Assembly: GCA_002837415.1 (NCBI GenBank)
Contig: PJCV01000002.1
Coordinates: 186,001-250,000 of the forward strand
Source of the DNA: Actinomycetales bacterium SN12
Lineage (GTDB): Bacteria; Actinomycetota; Actinomycetes; Actinomycetales; Microbacteriaceae
Direction of reading: 5' to 3'
DNA length: 64,000 nt
Numbering within the stretch: position 1 is the first letter of the stretch; each line of letters begins with the position of its first letter. Positions 38,288 to 47,494 of the stretch are shown here, in pieces. Under the pieces are notes generated by a model, which saw only the letters and a program-made list of their open reading frames with translations, had not been told where the DNA came from and did not search any database. The position numbers were made by a program, and so were the translations under genes.

Positions 38288-40477
38288 TCAAGGGAGTCGG
38301 AGGGTAACGCAGTTCGCCGCGGACAGATCAGTGACCGTCTGGCCTGCGCCATCGGCGACCTTAGTGAACACCCCGGCGGATGCAGAGTACAGCTGTCCGC
38401 CGCAACGGATGAGCGTCGTTAGGGTCCCCGGCTTCGGCATGGTCGCCGCCGCCGCGTCAGAGATCCCGATAGCCGCCCGCGGCAGGCCCAGCGCGTCGGC
38501 AAGCGCCCAGGAGCTCACATAGAGCAGTCGACCGGCATCGGAGAGGTAAACCCGGCCGTCGCCGGGGGTCACGACGAAGCCGATGTCCGAGCGGATCGGT
38601 GTTCCCTGCGGTAGGGAGCCAAACTCCTTCGCGGTCAACGTGACCACTCGCGCAGCCCCAGGACCGTTGAGCGCCGTCAGCGTTGCCGGGTTGGCGACAT
38701 GGCGCAATGTTCCCTGCGAGGCAACGTACACCTTCGAGTTGCCGGCCGCGTGCACGAACAGCGAGGATACCGTGTCGTCAGCGACGCGGAGCATGCCGCA
38801 GGTATGGGCATCCAATGCCGCGACGCCGAATCCCACGTCGGACGATACGCGGTACAACGCGCCACCGGCGGTGAAGTACGTCTTGCCGCCGCAGGACAGG
38901 AATCTCCCAAGATCCGTCGTCGTGCTGTACTGAGCGAGCGCGGAGGAGGCGACGTCTTTCGTCACGGTCGGGGCGAGCCCCATGCTTGTCGCCAGGTCGA
39001 AGCTCGGCACGTAGTGGAGCTCACCGTCATATGACGGCAGGTACACGCGCGTTGAGCCGGCGACCGTGAGGAACTGCCCGGGGATGAACCGCGTCGGCAG
39101 CGATTGATACTTCTTTGCGGCGACCACGGCGGGCATGGTCGCGGCATAGCCGCTGGTACGTTGCCCCCACGCGGTTGCCGCCGCGGAGGAATGGTAGGGC
39201 GCGAGATCCCCGCCCTCGATGACGAACCAGCGCGCGTCACCCGCCACGTTCACGCGTGCGGTCATCTCGGCACCTGCTCCGGGCGTGCGGAAGTCGTCGG
39301 CATCGAATCGTGTGAGGGAAGCGCAGTTCCCGCCCCAACCCGCGACCAACTCGCAGGTGCCAAAGCGGTGAGTCTTACCGCCGTCGAGATAGGCGACCAC
39401 TCCGGTCGCGGCATCATGGACGAAGAGGGTCGCCGCCCCGCCCTGGCGCAATGAAGCGATGTGCGCGCCCGTCGTCGCCGCGGGATCTCCGTACGCCCAC
39501 TTGTACTGGCCCCAGACCTCCGGACCGATGTGGTATGCCGTGCCGTCGGTGATCGCGTAGATGTCGTTCCCGACGTTGACGATGGGCCCGTCGGGGCGCT
39601 TCACGGTCTGCGTCGATCCGAACCAGTCAGTGAAGTAGTTGTAAAAGTTTCGATTGCCATAGGCCGAGCATCCGTCGCCGGTCCCATACCCTGCGCGCAG
39701 TGCGGCCGTGTTGGGCTGATAGGGCGTGTAGTAGTAAAGGGCGGAGGTCGCCTTATTCGCGATATAGACGGGAGACGTGCCGCACGCCGAGTTCGGGTGA
39801 TACAGGATGTTCCATGTGCGCCCCGGCGCGTACCAGGTGAAGTACCGACCTTCCATGTAGATCTGCATCTGACGAGCTGCGCCATATACCTGCGTGAAGA
39901 AGCCGGCGGATCCCGCGTCGCAAGGGGCAGTATCAGGGCAGTTGAAGCCCATGGCGATGGCGTACCGACCCGACGTGGGGTAAGGATGCGTGACCAGGCC
40001 CTGCTCCTTCTGGAGCATGACGATCAGAACCTGTGGATTGATCCCGCACGACTGTGCCACCTTGTAGATGATTCGTGCAGAGCTCTCGTTCGCTTCACCT
40101 GCGTACCCCTTGCAGTACGTGTCGGCGCCCCGCGAGGGGGTGGAGAGACGAAAGTCCTTCAGACAGGTGTATCCCGCCTGACATCTCGACGCCTTCGCGT
40201 TCAGGAGCGTCTGGATCTGCGACTCGGTCATCGTGTTCTTGTCGGTGAACACCGCGTCGCTGATGATGTTTCCAGCCGACCAGCCGGCCAACGACATCTT
40301 CGCCGATCCGCCAGTTAGCCCCGCGGACGCGATCGGTGCGGTGGTGGAAGCCGACGGCGCCACGACCGCCGTGGCGGGCAGAGCGGTACCCACGATGAGG
40401 CCGATGACCGCGAGGAGAGTCGTCACCCAACGAGCGATGCGGGACGTCTCTCGGGCGCGGATACCACGTGAATGCAT
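38288..40477 (-). CDS. Secreted protein: lysozyme-like domain plus propeller-like repeats (729 aa)
   Basis: A signal peptide covers about residues 1-40 (positively charged start, then VTTLLAVIGLIVGTALPATA). Residues ~60-290 form a cysteine-rich domain common in actinobacterial secreted proteins. It contains CGINPQVLIVMLQKEQGLVT, whose Glu after Lys looks like the catalytic Glu of lysozyme/transglycosylase folds, and then AIAMGFNCPDTAPCD and FYNYFTDWFG. Residues ~295-729 hold about six to seven repeats of roughly 60-70 aa with the pattern G-x-x-Y-x-[IV]-x-x-G near a Trp/Tyr and often a Cys, resembling a beta-propeller or carbohydrate-binding array. It may trim or bind wall peptidoglycan where the exported glycans are attached. 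Enzymatic activity is an inference. The start has no clear ribosome site. Confidence 0.75.
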   Translation of the reverse strand: MHSRGIRARETSRIARWVTTLLAVIGLIVGTALPATAVVAPSASTTAPIASAGLTGGSAKMSLAGWSAGNIISDAVFTDKNTMTESQIQTLLNAKASRCQAGYTCLKDFRLSTPSRGADTYCKGYAGEANESSARIIYKVAQSCGINPQVLIVMLQKEQGLVTHPYPTSGRYAIAMGFNCPDTAPCDAGSAGFFTQVYGAARQMQIYMEGRYFTWYAPGRTWNILYHPNSACGTSPVYIANKATSALYYYTPYQPNTAALRAGYGTGDGCSAYGNRNFYNYFTDWFGSTQTVKRPDGPIVNVGNDIYAITDGTAYHIGPEVWGQYKWAYGDPAATTGAHIASLRQGGAATLFVHDAATGVVAYLDGGKTHRFGTCELVAGWGGNCASLTRFDADDFRTPGAGAEMTARVNVAGDARWFVIEGGDLAPYHSSAAATAWGQRTSGYAATMPAVVAAKKYQSLPTRFIPGQFLTVAGSTRVYLPSYDGELHYVPSFDLATSMGLAPTVTKDVASSALAQYSTTTDLGRFLSCGGKTYFTAGGALYRVSSDVGFGVAALDAHTCGMLRVADDTVSSLFVHAAGNSKVYVASQGTLRHVANPATLTALNGPGAARVVTLTAKEFGSLPQGTPIRSDIGFVVTPGDGRVYLSDAGRLLYVSSWALADALGLPRAAIGISDAAAATMPKPGTLTTLIRCGGQLYSASAGVFTKVADGAGQTVTDLSAANCVTLRLP

Positions 40478-40569
40478 GTGAATAGTGTGACTGAAGTTCG
40501 CTCATGATGCCAGCGGGGCGGGACTTCGCGATATTTCTTCCGGCGTGTCGCGTTCTTCGGGGGTAACTT

Positions 40570-41643
40570 TCAGAGTTCCGCGTGCAGCGCCCACAGACGC
40601 TCCCCGCTGCTCATCCACGAGAACGCCCGCGCCCGATCCGCGCCGAGCACCCGCAACCTCTCATGCCCGGAACCAACTGCGTCAACAAGCGCCGCGTCGA
40701 GCGCGCCAGCTTCGACCACCGCTCCCCCATCCGCGATCACGTCGCCATGCACCCCCGATTCGACGGCCACGATCGGCACGCCGAGTTCCATCGCCTCGAT
40801 GAGTCGCCACGGCCATGCCCGAGCGGCCGAAGTCGCCACGACGGCTCGTGCACCGCCCAGCACAGCCGCCCTCGCCTCATCCTCGAGGTGCCCGTGGATG
40901 TGCAGACGCCCACCGGGAAGACCGACGGCGGCCGCAGCATCCCTCAGCACCTGCTCGCTGCCGTCGCCCTCACCCAGAACCACGGCATCGACATCGGCAT
41001 TCGCCGCAGCGCGGAATCCGGATGCGAGCGATTCAGCGTCACCGGTCAGCACCACGTAGCGCTCCGGCAGCTGAAGCTTCGTTCGCAGCGCCGACCCGTT
41101 CTCCGGCACACGCCACCCGAAGGGGGCGGCACCGGCGATCACCCTGATCCGATCTCCGAGCGCAGCGATCTCGCCGAGCCGGGATGCCATCGCATGCGAC
41201 GGCACGACCACCGCATCTGCATGCTTCACCGCTCGCTTCAGCATCGCCCGCTGCGACATGACGCTCGCCTTCGGAAGCGCTGCCGGGTTCTCCCATGCGC
41301 GCAGATCCCACAGTGTGACCGTCGTCTGATCGTGATCGTGCACACGGTCGTGGCGCGTGAGCGGTGCCATCAGGCCCGCTGCGTGGATGAGTCCCCCACC
41401 GGCCCCGGCGGCGATGCCCATCTGCCATGCCGCGGCGAGTTCGCGCCTGGGCAGCGGGAGGATGCGCACGTCGTGCAGTCCAGGAATGTCGACGTCGGCG
41501 CCACTCGGGACGATGGCGGACACGCCGCAGCCGCGCGGCGCTGTCTTGATGAGACCGGCTGTCAGCGCCCGTTCCGCGCGCGCCTCGTCGGGGTCGACGA
41601 CGTGCACGGCCTGCCCGAGCACGACCCGAAGCTGCACCGTCAT
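40570..41643 (-). CDS. Glycosyltransferase family 4/group 1
   Basis: The 357-aa GT-B protein has VVLGQAVHVVDPDEARAERA at the start and VVVPSHAMASRLGEI after the first domain. The second domain shows RYVVLTGD, IHGHLEDEARAAVLGGA and RLIEAMELGVPIVAVE, which hold the conserved Glu pair that binds the nucleotide sugar. The family includes many retaining transferases for wall glycans. A TAGGCT box 6 bases before the ATG suggests a leaderless start; the divergent DUF4012 gene begins 56 bases away. The substrate is unknown. Confidence 0.83.
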   Translation of the reverse strand: MTVQLRVVLGQAVHVVDPDEARAERALTAGLIKTAPRGCGVSAIVPSGADVDIPGLHDVRILPLPRRELAAAWQMGIAAGAGGGLIHAAGLMAPLTRHDRVHDHDQTTVTLWDLRAWENPAALPKASVMSQRAMLKRAVKHADAVVVPSHAMASRLGEIAALGDRIRVIAGAAPFGWRVPENGSALRTKLQLPERYVVLTGDAESLASGFRAAANADVDAVVLGEGDGSEQVLRDAAAAVGLPGGRLHIHGHLEDEARAAVLGGARAVVATSAARAWPWRLIEAMELGVPIVAVESGVHGDVIADGGAVVEAGALDAALVDAVGSGHERLRVLGADRARAFSWMSSGERLWALHAEL

Positions 41644-41649
41644 GCTGTC

Positions 41650-41655
41650 AGCCTA
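41650..41655 (-). promoter_or_regulatory. Leaderless-type -10 box (TAGGCT) for the GT4 gene
   Basis: TAGGCT on the minus strand ends 6 bases before the ATG at 41643. It is back-to-back with the box for the plus-strand DUF4012 gene. Confidence 0.55.
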
Positions 41656-41687
41656 AGCGCTCATCGCCACAGGTTCCGGAGGCGTGC

Positions 41688-41693
41688 TTAAAT
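41688..41693 (+). promoter_or_regulatory. Leaderless-type -10 box (TTAAAT) for the DUF4012 gene
   Basis: TTAAAT ends 6 bases before the GTG at 41700. No ribosome site is visible. The position supports the GTG start of the DUF4012 protein. Confidence 0.5.
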
Positions 41694-41699
41694 GCTCCC

Positions 41700-43475
41700 G
41701 TGACCGAGAACCCTGCACGCCCGACCAGGAGCCGAACACGGCGCCGAGTCGCCTGGACGGCCGGCATCGTCGCGGCCGTCCTACTGCTCGCCGCAGGCTG
41801 GGTGGTCGCTCGTGGAGCGGCGGCCGCGGGCGAGCTGCAGAAGGTCGAGAAGACGGCATCCGAACTGCGGGCGGCCGTCGCATCGGGAGACCTTGACGGC
41901 GCCGCGCGAGACGCGCACGTGCTCTCTCAGCACGCCGGCGCCGCCCGTGACCTGACCGGCGATCCGATCTGGCGCGCTTTCGAGGTCATCCCCTGGGCCG
42001 GGTCCAACCTCACCGCAGTGCGGGAGGTATCTCAGATCGCCGCCGACATCGCCGACCGGGGGCTCCCGCCACTGCTCACGGCCGCGGAGAGCATCGATCC
42101 CGCTCGGTTCGCCATCACAGACGGCACGATCGACCTGGCATTGTTCACGGAGGCGCAGGAACCTCTCGCCGAGGCTGCCGACGTGCTGGCGAGAGCGGCT
42201 GCGCGAGCGGATCGCATCGACGTCGATGCGACGATCCCCCGGCTCGGCGAGGCGATCGGTCAGCTGCGTGACGCGGTCGACGAGTCGGCACAGATCGTCG
42301 ACGCGCTCCACTCCGCATCCGTGCTCGTGCCGCCGATGCTCGGTGCGGACGGCCCGCGGAGCTACGTCATCGCAATGCAGAACAACGCCGAGCTGCGGTC
42401 GTCCGGCGGCATCATCGGCGCGATCGCCCTGGTGCGCGCTGAGAACGGTCGGATCACGATCCAGCAGCAGGCATCGACCACTGACTTTCCCGAACTGTCG
42501 ACTCCGCTTCCGCTGAGCGAACCGACGGTGGCCCTCTTCGACGACCGTCCGGGCCGGTACCTGCAGAACATCACCAGCATCCCGGACTTCGCCGAGGCGG
42601 GTCCGGTCATCGCCGCTCGGTGGCAGAATCGGTTCGGCACGCCGGTCGACGGCGTCATTGCGGTTGACGCCCTGGTGACGCAGAAGCTGATGGCGGCAAC
42701 CGGCCCGCTCACTTTCGGGCCGTTCACGGCCACGGAGCACAACGTGGTGAGCCTGTTGCTCTCTGAGATCTACGCCGCTGTGCCCGATCCGGCGGTGCAG
42801 GACCAGATCTTCGCCGAGGCCGCGACCACGCTGCTCAGCGCCGCGTTCAACGCTTCTGATCCGAAGCAGCTGCTCGCCGCGCTCGTCGGGTCAGCCGACG
42901 AAGGCAGGGTGCGGATATGGAGCTCCCATGACGATGAGGAGAACCTGCTGATCACCTCGACGCTCGGCGGGGCTCTGCCCGAGGACAGCGCATCGGCTCA
43001 CCACGTCGGCGTGCTGTTCAACGACGCCACGGGCGCGAAGATGGACTACTACACAGGTGCCGTCATCACCACGGCCGTCGGTATGTGCGAGGGCACGCCG
43101 ACGACGCGGGTGCGGGTCACATGGAAGAACGACGCGCCGTCCGATGCCGCAGCCAGTCTGCCCGCGTACGTCACCGGTGACGGCACCTACGGTGTACAGC
43201 CCGGCTCGGTGCGGACGCTCATCGCGATCTACGGCCCGGACGGTGCGGTGCCCTCTCATACCCGTGCCGACGGCGGAGATGCCAGCGCCCAGACCGCGGT
43301 TCTCGGGCAGCACTTCGCCGTGCAGCACGAGGTGCTGCTGGCTCCCGGGGAGTCGGCCACCATCGAGGTCGACTTCGAGGGTCGCGGCGCCGGCGCGCGC
43401 AACACCGAAGTGGTCCACACCCCCATGATCCGCGCACCGAAGATCACAACTGAGCAACTTCGGTGTGCTTCCTGA
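41700..43475 (+). CDS. DUF4012 family membrane-anchored protein
   Basis: The 591-aa protein has a basic N-terminus (TRSRTRRR), one membrane helix at about residues 18-40 and a large extracytoplasmic part. Its N-terminal third is helical (residues ~45-200). Then follow VLVPPMLGADGPRSYVIAMQ and NNAELRSSGGIIGAIALV, the hallmark of DUF4012, and a beta-rich C-terminal domain with GRGAGARNTEVVHTP. DUF4012 proteins are widespread beside actinobacterial polysaccharide loci but have no proven activity. An association with glycan attachment or wall assembly is inferred from the neighbours. Confidence 0.87.
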   Translation: MTENPARPTRSRTRRRVAWTAGIVAAVLLLAAGWVVARGAAAAGELQKVEKTASELRAAVASGDLDGAARDAHVLSQHAGAARDLTGDPIWRAFEVIPWAGSNLTAVREVSQIAADIADRGLPPLLTAAESIDPARFAITDGTIDLALFTEAQEPLAEAADVLARAAARADRIDVDATIPRLGEAIGQLRDAVDESAQIVDALHSASVLVPPMLGADGPRSYVIAMQNNAELRSSGGIIGAIALVRAENGRITIQQQASTTDFPELSTPLPLSEPTVALFDDRPGRYLQNITSIPDFAEAGPVIAARWQNRFGTPVDGVIAVDALVTQKLMAATGPLTFGPFTATEHNVVSLLLSEIYAAVPDPAVQDQIFAEAATTLLSAAFNASDPKQLLAALVGSADEGRVRIWSSHDDEENLLITSTLGGALPEDSASAHHVGVLFNDATGAKMDYYTGAVITTAVGMCEGTPTTRVRVTWKNDAPSDAAASLPAYVTGDGTYGVQPGSVRTLIAIYGPDGAVPSHTRADGGDASAQTAVLGQHFAVQHEVLLAPGESATIEVDFEGRGAGARNTEVVHTPMIRAPKITTEQLRCAS

Positions 43476-43493
43476 TCGTGACCCGCCGTTCAT

Positions 43494-43499
43494 GTAGAG
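43494..43499 (+). promoter_or_regulatory. Possible -10 box of the LAXTG surface-protein gene
   Basis: TAGAGT lies in the 140-base gap before the surface-protein ATG at 43616 and would give a leader of about 110 bases. No clear -35 is seen and the leader shows no obvious stable structure. A GGGGAGA ribosome site sits 5 bases before the ATG. Confidence 0.3.
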
Positions 43500-43615
43500 T
43501 TGTGCGCACTGGGGAATATCTGGATCGTCACATCTGCCGTGGGGGCAGGACGACCACGTAGTCGGATGCAGGGGTGTGTCCGAGTGCGATTCCGCGTGAA
43601 TTTCTGGGGAGAATC

Positions 43616-44191
43616 ATGCTGAAGAAAATGGCTGCCATCAGCCTGACCGCTGCTGTGCTCGTGCTCACGGCTCCTGCCGTCGCCACCGCCGCACCGAGCG
43701 CGCCGCCCGAGTCGGATTCCTATGCCGGTGCTCCTCGCGCCGGCATCAGCGATCCGGTCATCGGGATCTGCGAGGCGTCGACCGTCGTGTTCGGCACCGC
43801 CTACTTCCAGCCGTCCGAGACGGTCGCCGTCTCTGTGTCGGGTCTGAACGCCGAATCGGCCGGCATCTCGGGCAACACCGCTGCTGGCGACGGGAGCATG
43901 GTGGTCTCGTTCACCCCGCCGTCGAACGGCGAAGGTTCGTATGCCCTCGCGTTCAGCGGGTCGCGCTCGTACACGGCGACGATCGTCGTGTCACACGGAC
44001 GCGATGCTGCGACGAGCTGCGATCACGATCCCGGCGTTGCTGCGGCGGTGGCGCAGTCGGCCAGCGGGCCCGCCCTGGCGGCGACCGGCGGAGACGTGTC
44101 GCCCTGGCTGCTGGGTGGCGGTGCGCTCGCCCTTCTCGCCGGTGGCACGCTGGTGGGCGTCAGCGCATCCCGTCGGTCACGCCGAAGCTGA
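43616..44191 (+). CDS. Sortase-anchored surface protein (LAXTG motif)
   Basis: ATG 43616 follows GGGGAGA with 5-base spacing. The 191-aa preprotein has a signal peptide (MLKKMAAISLTAAVLVL, cleavage near AATAAP-like at about residue 26) and a small beta-rich body of ~110 residues with two Cys that could form one disulfide. The C-terminus is a sorting signal: LAATGG at about 157-162, a hydrophobic helix, and the basic tail RRSRRS. LAXTG is the sequence preferred by class E sortases of actinobacteria. No sortase gene lies in the window. A GC-rich hairpin follows the stop. Confidence 0.85.
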   Translation: MLKKMAAISLTAAVLVLTAPAVATAAPSAPPESDSYAGAPRAGISDPVIGICEASTVVFGTAYFQPSETVAVSVSGLNAESAGISGNTAAGDGSMVVSFTPPSNGEGSYALAFSGSRSYTATIVVSHGRDAATSCDHDPGVAAAVAQSASGPALAATGGDVSPWLLGGGALALLAGGTLVGVSASRRSRRS

Positions 44192-44196
44192 GACCC

Positions 44197-44230
44197 GCCG
44201 GGCCGGATGCCGCCACGCGTCCGGCCCGGC
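44197..44230. terminator. Bidirectional terminator hairpin
   Basis: GCCGGGCCGGA (44197-44207) pairs exactly with TCCGGCCCGGC (44220-44230) across a 12-base loop. It sits between the convergent surface-protein gene (ends 44191) and the RecQ-family gene (ends 44236). No T-run follows. Confidence 0.7.
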
Positions 44231-44235
44231 AGTGC

Positions 44236-45885
44236 TCACTTCTGCCGCGCAAGGCTCAGCAGGTGATGCTGCTCGATGAGCTCGAGTGACAGAACGCGAT
44301 AGCCCTCGCTGTCGAAGAACACCGTCATCCGATCATCGTCCACGCTCATCACCGTGCCTGCGCCCCATTCGGCGTGCGTGACGGCATCATCCACGCGGAA
44401 GCCGGAGGCGTGCTCCTCGCCGTCAGCCTCCTCCCCGACATTCTCCGCGACGCCCGCCGCACAGGTGTCGCAGTTGCCGCACGGCTCGTCGAGCTCCTCA
44501 CCGAAGTATCCGAGCAGCACCTGACGACGGCACCGTCGCGTCTCGGCGTACGAGCGCATCATCTCGATCCGGGACTGATCGATGCGCTCCCGCTCCTCGA
44601 CACGCTCGAGGGCGTCGGAGACCGCCGTCTCGACGTCACTGCGGGCGAGCAGCCGGGCCCCGGTGCGCCCGATGCGCACATGCCCGGTGTCGGACAGCAG
44701 GGCGAGCAGTGCGGTCACGCGGCGAGGCGAGAGACCGGATGCCTCTGCCAGCTCTGCGCGCCTGCCCGCGCCGCTCTCGAGGGCACTCAGGAGCCTGCGG
44801 AGCTCGCCGCCGGCGGGCTTGCGCCCGGCGAAGTACTTCCGCAGCGCGAGATCCTCGGGGCGGAAGTGCAGCGTCGCCTGGGCCGGCTCGCCGTCGCGGC
44901 CGGCACGACCGAGCTCCTGGTAGTAGGCGTCGACCGACTCTGGTGCGTCCGCGTGCACGACGAACCGCACGTTGGGCTTGTCGATGCCCATCCCGAAGGC
45001 AGACGTCGCGACCACCACGTCCAGTCGGTCATCGAGCAGATCCTCGTGCACCTGGGTCCGCGACTTCGCCGACATACCGGCGTGGTACGCGGCAGCTCGC
45101 AGCCCCCGCTCCTGCAGCCGCTCCGCATAGTGCTCGGTGTCGCGTCGCGTCGCCGTGTACACCAGGCCGGGCTTCGGCAGCTCGGCGACCTCATCCTCGA
45201 CCGCCGCTCGCTTGTCGGCATCCTCGGTGTGCCGTCGCACCGTCAGGGCGATCCCGGGTCGGTCGAGCTCGCCGATGCACTCGAACGGATCCCGCAGGCC
45301 CAGTCGGCGCGCGATCTCGGCGCGCACCGGTGTGGATGCCGTCGCGGTCAGTGCCATGATCGGCGGGCGCCCGAGGCGCTCCGCCACCGCACCGAGCATC
45401 AGGTAGTCGGGCCGGAAATCGTGCCCCCAGGAGGCGATGCAGTGCGCCTCGTCGACGACGAACAGCGAGACGTCCAGGTCGGCGAGAGCCGTCAGCACCT
45501 CCTCCTTCGCCAGCTGCTCGGGTGCGAGCAGCACGAATTCGGCTTGGCCCGAGCGCAGCATCCGCCATGCCTCGCGTTTTCTGCGCACTCCGCCGGCGGA
45601 GTTCAGCGCGACCGCCGCCGGCGCGTCCGGTGCGTTCTCGATGCCGACGAGCTGATCCTCCTGCAGCGCGATCAGCGGCGACACGACCACTGTCACGCCC
45701 GCACGCAGAGTCGCGGCGATCTGGTACATCACCGACTTGCCGTAGCCGGTCGCGAGCACACCCAGCACGTCACGCCCGCCGACGACCGCCTCGATCGCGT
45801 CGCGCTGCGCGGGTTTGAGCTGGTCGATTCCGAAGGACTCGCGAGCGACGCGGTCGATGTCTTCTATGATCACACCCCATCGCAT
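44236..45885 (-). CDS. RecQ-family ATP-dependent DNA helicase with atypical C-terminus
   Basis: From ATG 45885 the protein has 549 aa (GTG 45903 is possible). Walker A ATGYGKS is at 45-51 and the DEAH box, within VVDEAHCIASWGHDFRPDY, at 145-148. TATAST, TSAFGMGIDKPNVRFV and ELGRAGRDGE complete the RecQ helicase core. A zinc site follows: Cys452, 469, 472 and 475. Residues ~380-440 look like a winged-helix. After it comes no HRDC domain; instead residues ~496-549 (VTHAEWGAGTV and a beta-rich tail) resemble the small KOW/Tudor-like C-terminal domain of UvrD/PcrA helicases. It unwinds DNA 3'-5' in recombination repair. No link to the glycan genes is expected. Confidence 0.92.
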   Translation of the reverse strand: MRWGVIIEDIDRVARESFGIDQLKPAQRDAIEAVVGGRDVLGVLATGYGKSVMYQIAATLRAGVTVVVSPLIALQEDQLVGIENAPDAPAAVALNSAGGVRRKREAWRMLRSGQAEFVLLAPEQLAKEEVLTALADLDVSLFVVDEAHCIASWGHDFRPDYLMLGAVAERLGRPPIMALTATASTPVRAEIARRLGLRDPFECIGELDRPGIALTVRRHTEDADKRAAVEDEVAELPKPGLVYTATRRDTEHYAERLQERGLRAAAYHAGMSAKSRTQVHEDLLDDRLDVVVATSAFGMGIDKPNVRFVVHADAPESVDAYYQELGRAGRDGEPAQATLHFRPEDLALRKYFAGRKPAGGELRRLLSALESGAGRRAELAEASGLSPRRVTALLALLSDTGHVRIGRTGARLLARSDVETAVSDALERVEERERIDQSRIEMMRSYAETRRCRRQVLLGYFGEELDEPCGNCDTCAAGVAENVGEEADGEEHASGFRVDDAVTHAEWGAGTVMSVDDDRMTVFFDSEGYRVLSLELIEQHHLLSLARQK

Positions 45886-45936
45886 CGCGGCATCGCCGAT
45901 CACACCACGGGGTTGCGTGGGGAGGTGGTACGGCCT

Positions 45937-46010
45937 AGGCCCTTCGACAGGCTCAGCGACCCAAGACGGCTGAAGGCCCTTCGGCAGGCTCAGGGACCCA
46001 AGATGGCTGA
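45937..46010. repeat. Two direct 37-bp repeats in the recQ-LCP gap
   Basis: Copy one (45937-45973) and copy two (45974-46010) are adjacent and differ at only three of 37 positions (45947/45984, 45957/45994, 45967/46004). The core CTTCGACAGGCTCAGSGACC is a motif I recall as a dispersed intergenic repeat in many high-GC genomes. The repeats lie between the start of the RecQ-family gene and the end of the LCP gene, on a stretch without coding sign. Confidence 0.85.
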
Positions 46011-46027
46011 GGGGCCTAAGAGGGGGA

Positions 46028-47494
46028 TCAGGGGCTCGGCGTCGGCGTCGGCGGGTGCAGCGCGGCGTCGACCATCTCGCGGATCAGCGAGTAGTCCGGC
46101 TCGGCCTCCACGATGCCGTTGTCGGGTGTCAGCTCGATCTGCGCGACCGGCTGATCCTTGGCCTTCTGGACGAGATCGAAGAACTCGGGCAGCTTGCTCG
46201 TGGGCAGATCGGTCTGCACGAGCTGAGTGCCCGCCGCGGCGATCTCGTTGAAGCGCGTCAGAACGGTCTGCGGGGTGAACTGCTGCAGGATCGCCACCTG
46301 CAGCTCGCGCTGCCGCTTCATGCGGTCGAAATCGCTCGTCGTGTACCGCGATCGGGCGTACCACTGCGCCGTGTCGCCGCTCATGTGCTGCGGTCCCGGG
46401 TCGATCCAGCCGATCGCCCAATCCTCCGCAGACTGTCCGGGGTATGCCGGCCCACCGCCCTTGGGAAGGCGCTCCACGACCGTGATGTCCACCCCGCCGA
46501 GCGCATCGATGAGCGCCGCGAACGCATCCATGTCGACGAAGACGTAGTAGGGGATCTCGATGCCGAGGATCCCCTCGGCCGCATCCTTCGTCGCCTCGAT
46601 CGCCGGGGTCGAACCGTGGGCGGCGGCATCGGGGTAGATCGAGTCCCCGCGGTCTTTCCGGCATTCCTCCACCGCATTGGTGAGCTGGTTGATACCCGCC
46701 CCCCAGCCGCACTGCCGGTCGTCGTGCCCCTCGAAGTAGTTGCGGTAGTCGTAGCCGACGAGCTCGGGGTCGCGCATCGGGCTGCCCTCCGCGAACGGGA
46801 ACTCCCTCATGTCGCGGGGGATGCCGGTGATCGTGACGGCTCCCGAGTCGGCGTTCACCGAGACCACCGAGATGCTGTCGAACCGCATCGAGTCGCGTCC
46901 GTCTCCGCTGTCGGCGCCCAGCAGCAGGATGTTGTAGTACCCGTCGCTCGGGGGCAGGCTCGGCCCGCTGTTGCCGAAGATCGTCGTCAGCGCGCCGCGG
47001 CTCGACGCGACGACGGTGGAGACGTAGACCGCTGAGGACGTGGCGAGCGCGAGCACCAGCACGGAGGCCACCACCATCGCCCACCGCGAGAAGACCGGCA
47101 CCCTCACCAGGCGCGCCAGGCGCAGGGTGTCGATGGTCAGCACCACCCACAGGATCGCGTATCCGATCAGCAGCACCTGCACGAGCGTCAGCACGAACCA
47201 GGACAGCGGCCCGGTGACGAACCACACCAGCGCGTCCTGCGCGAACAGTGCCATCCCCGCGCCGACGATGAGCAGGAACCACGCCAGCAGGGTGGCTCCG
47301 AGCCCGAAGCGGCCCAGGCGGCGATTGCCGGCGAGCACCTGCGCCGAGCCGGGGATGAGCACATTCATCCCGACGAGCCACCAGCCGCGGCGGCTCATGA
47401 CCGCCGGATCCGCCGCGTCCGGATGCCGCAGCGGCCGGGTCTCGATGAGCGGCCGCCCCCCTCGCGCCGGGGCGTGCGGGGCGGCCAGGGTCAC
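46028..47494 (-). CDS. LytR-CpsA-Psr (LCP) family wall-glycan ligase
   Basis: The 488-aa protein has several N-terminal membrane helices (about residues 35-175), more than the single anchor of simple LCP proteins, and an LCP domain at ~180-385. It has [20 protein letters not shown] (conserved acidic and Arg residues that bind the polyprenyl diphosphate), [28 protein letters not shown] and [18 protein letters not shown] short acidic-Pro tail ends the protein. LCP enzymes attach teichoic acids or other glycans to peptidoglycan, so this is the natural partner of the polymer genes in this window. GTG 47494 overlaps the purE stop by 4 bases. Confidence 0.92.
   Translation of the reverse strand: MTLAAPHAPARGGRPLIETRPLRHPDAADPAVMSRRGWWLVGMNVLIPGSAQVLAGNRRLGRFGLGATLLAWFLLIVGAGMALFAQDALVWFVTGPLSWFVLTLVQVLLIGYAILWVVLTIDTLRLARLVRVPVFSRWAMVVASVLVLALATSSAVYVSTVVASSRGALTTIFGNSGPSLPPSDGYYNILLLGADSGDGRDSMRFDSISVVSVNADSGAVTITGIPRDMREFPFAEGSPMRDPELVGYDYRNYFEGHDDRQCGWGAGINQLTNAVEECRKDRGDSIYPDAAAHGSTPAIEATKDAAEGILGIEIPYYVFVDMDAFAALIDALGGVDITVVERLPKGGGPAYPGQSAEDWAIGWIDPGPQHMSGDTAQWYARSRYTTSDFDRMKRQRELQVAILQQFTPQTVLTRFNEIAAAGTQLVQTDLPTSKLPEFFDLVQKAKDQPVAQIELTPDNGIVEAEPDYSLIREMVDAALHPPTPTPSP

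Noticed and set aside
40468..40483. Two GTGAAT repeats 10 bases apart around the start of the secreted protein
   Set aside because: Too short and partly coding; no second half-site or known regulator pattern could be supported.
44374..46251. 625-codon open frame on the plus strand
   Set aside because: Antisense to the RecQ-family helicase, whose motifs are all present on the minus strand.
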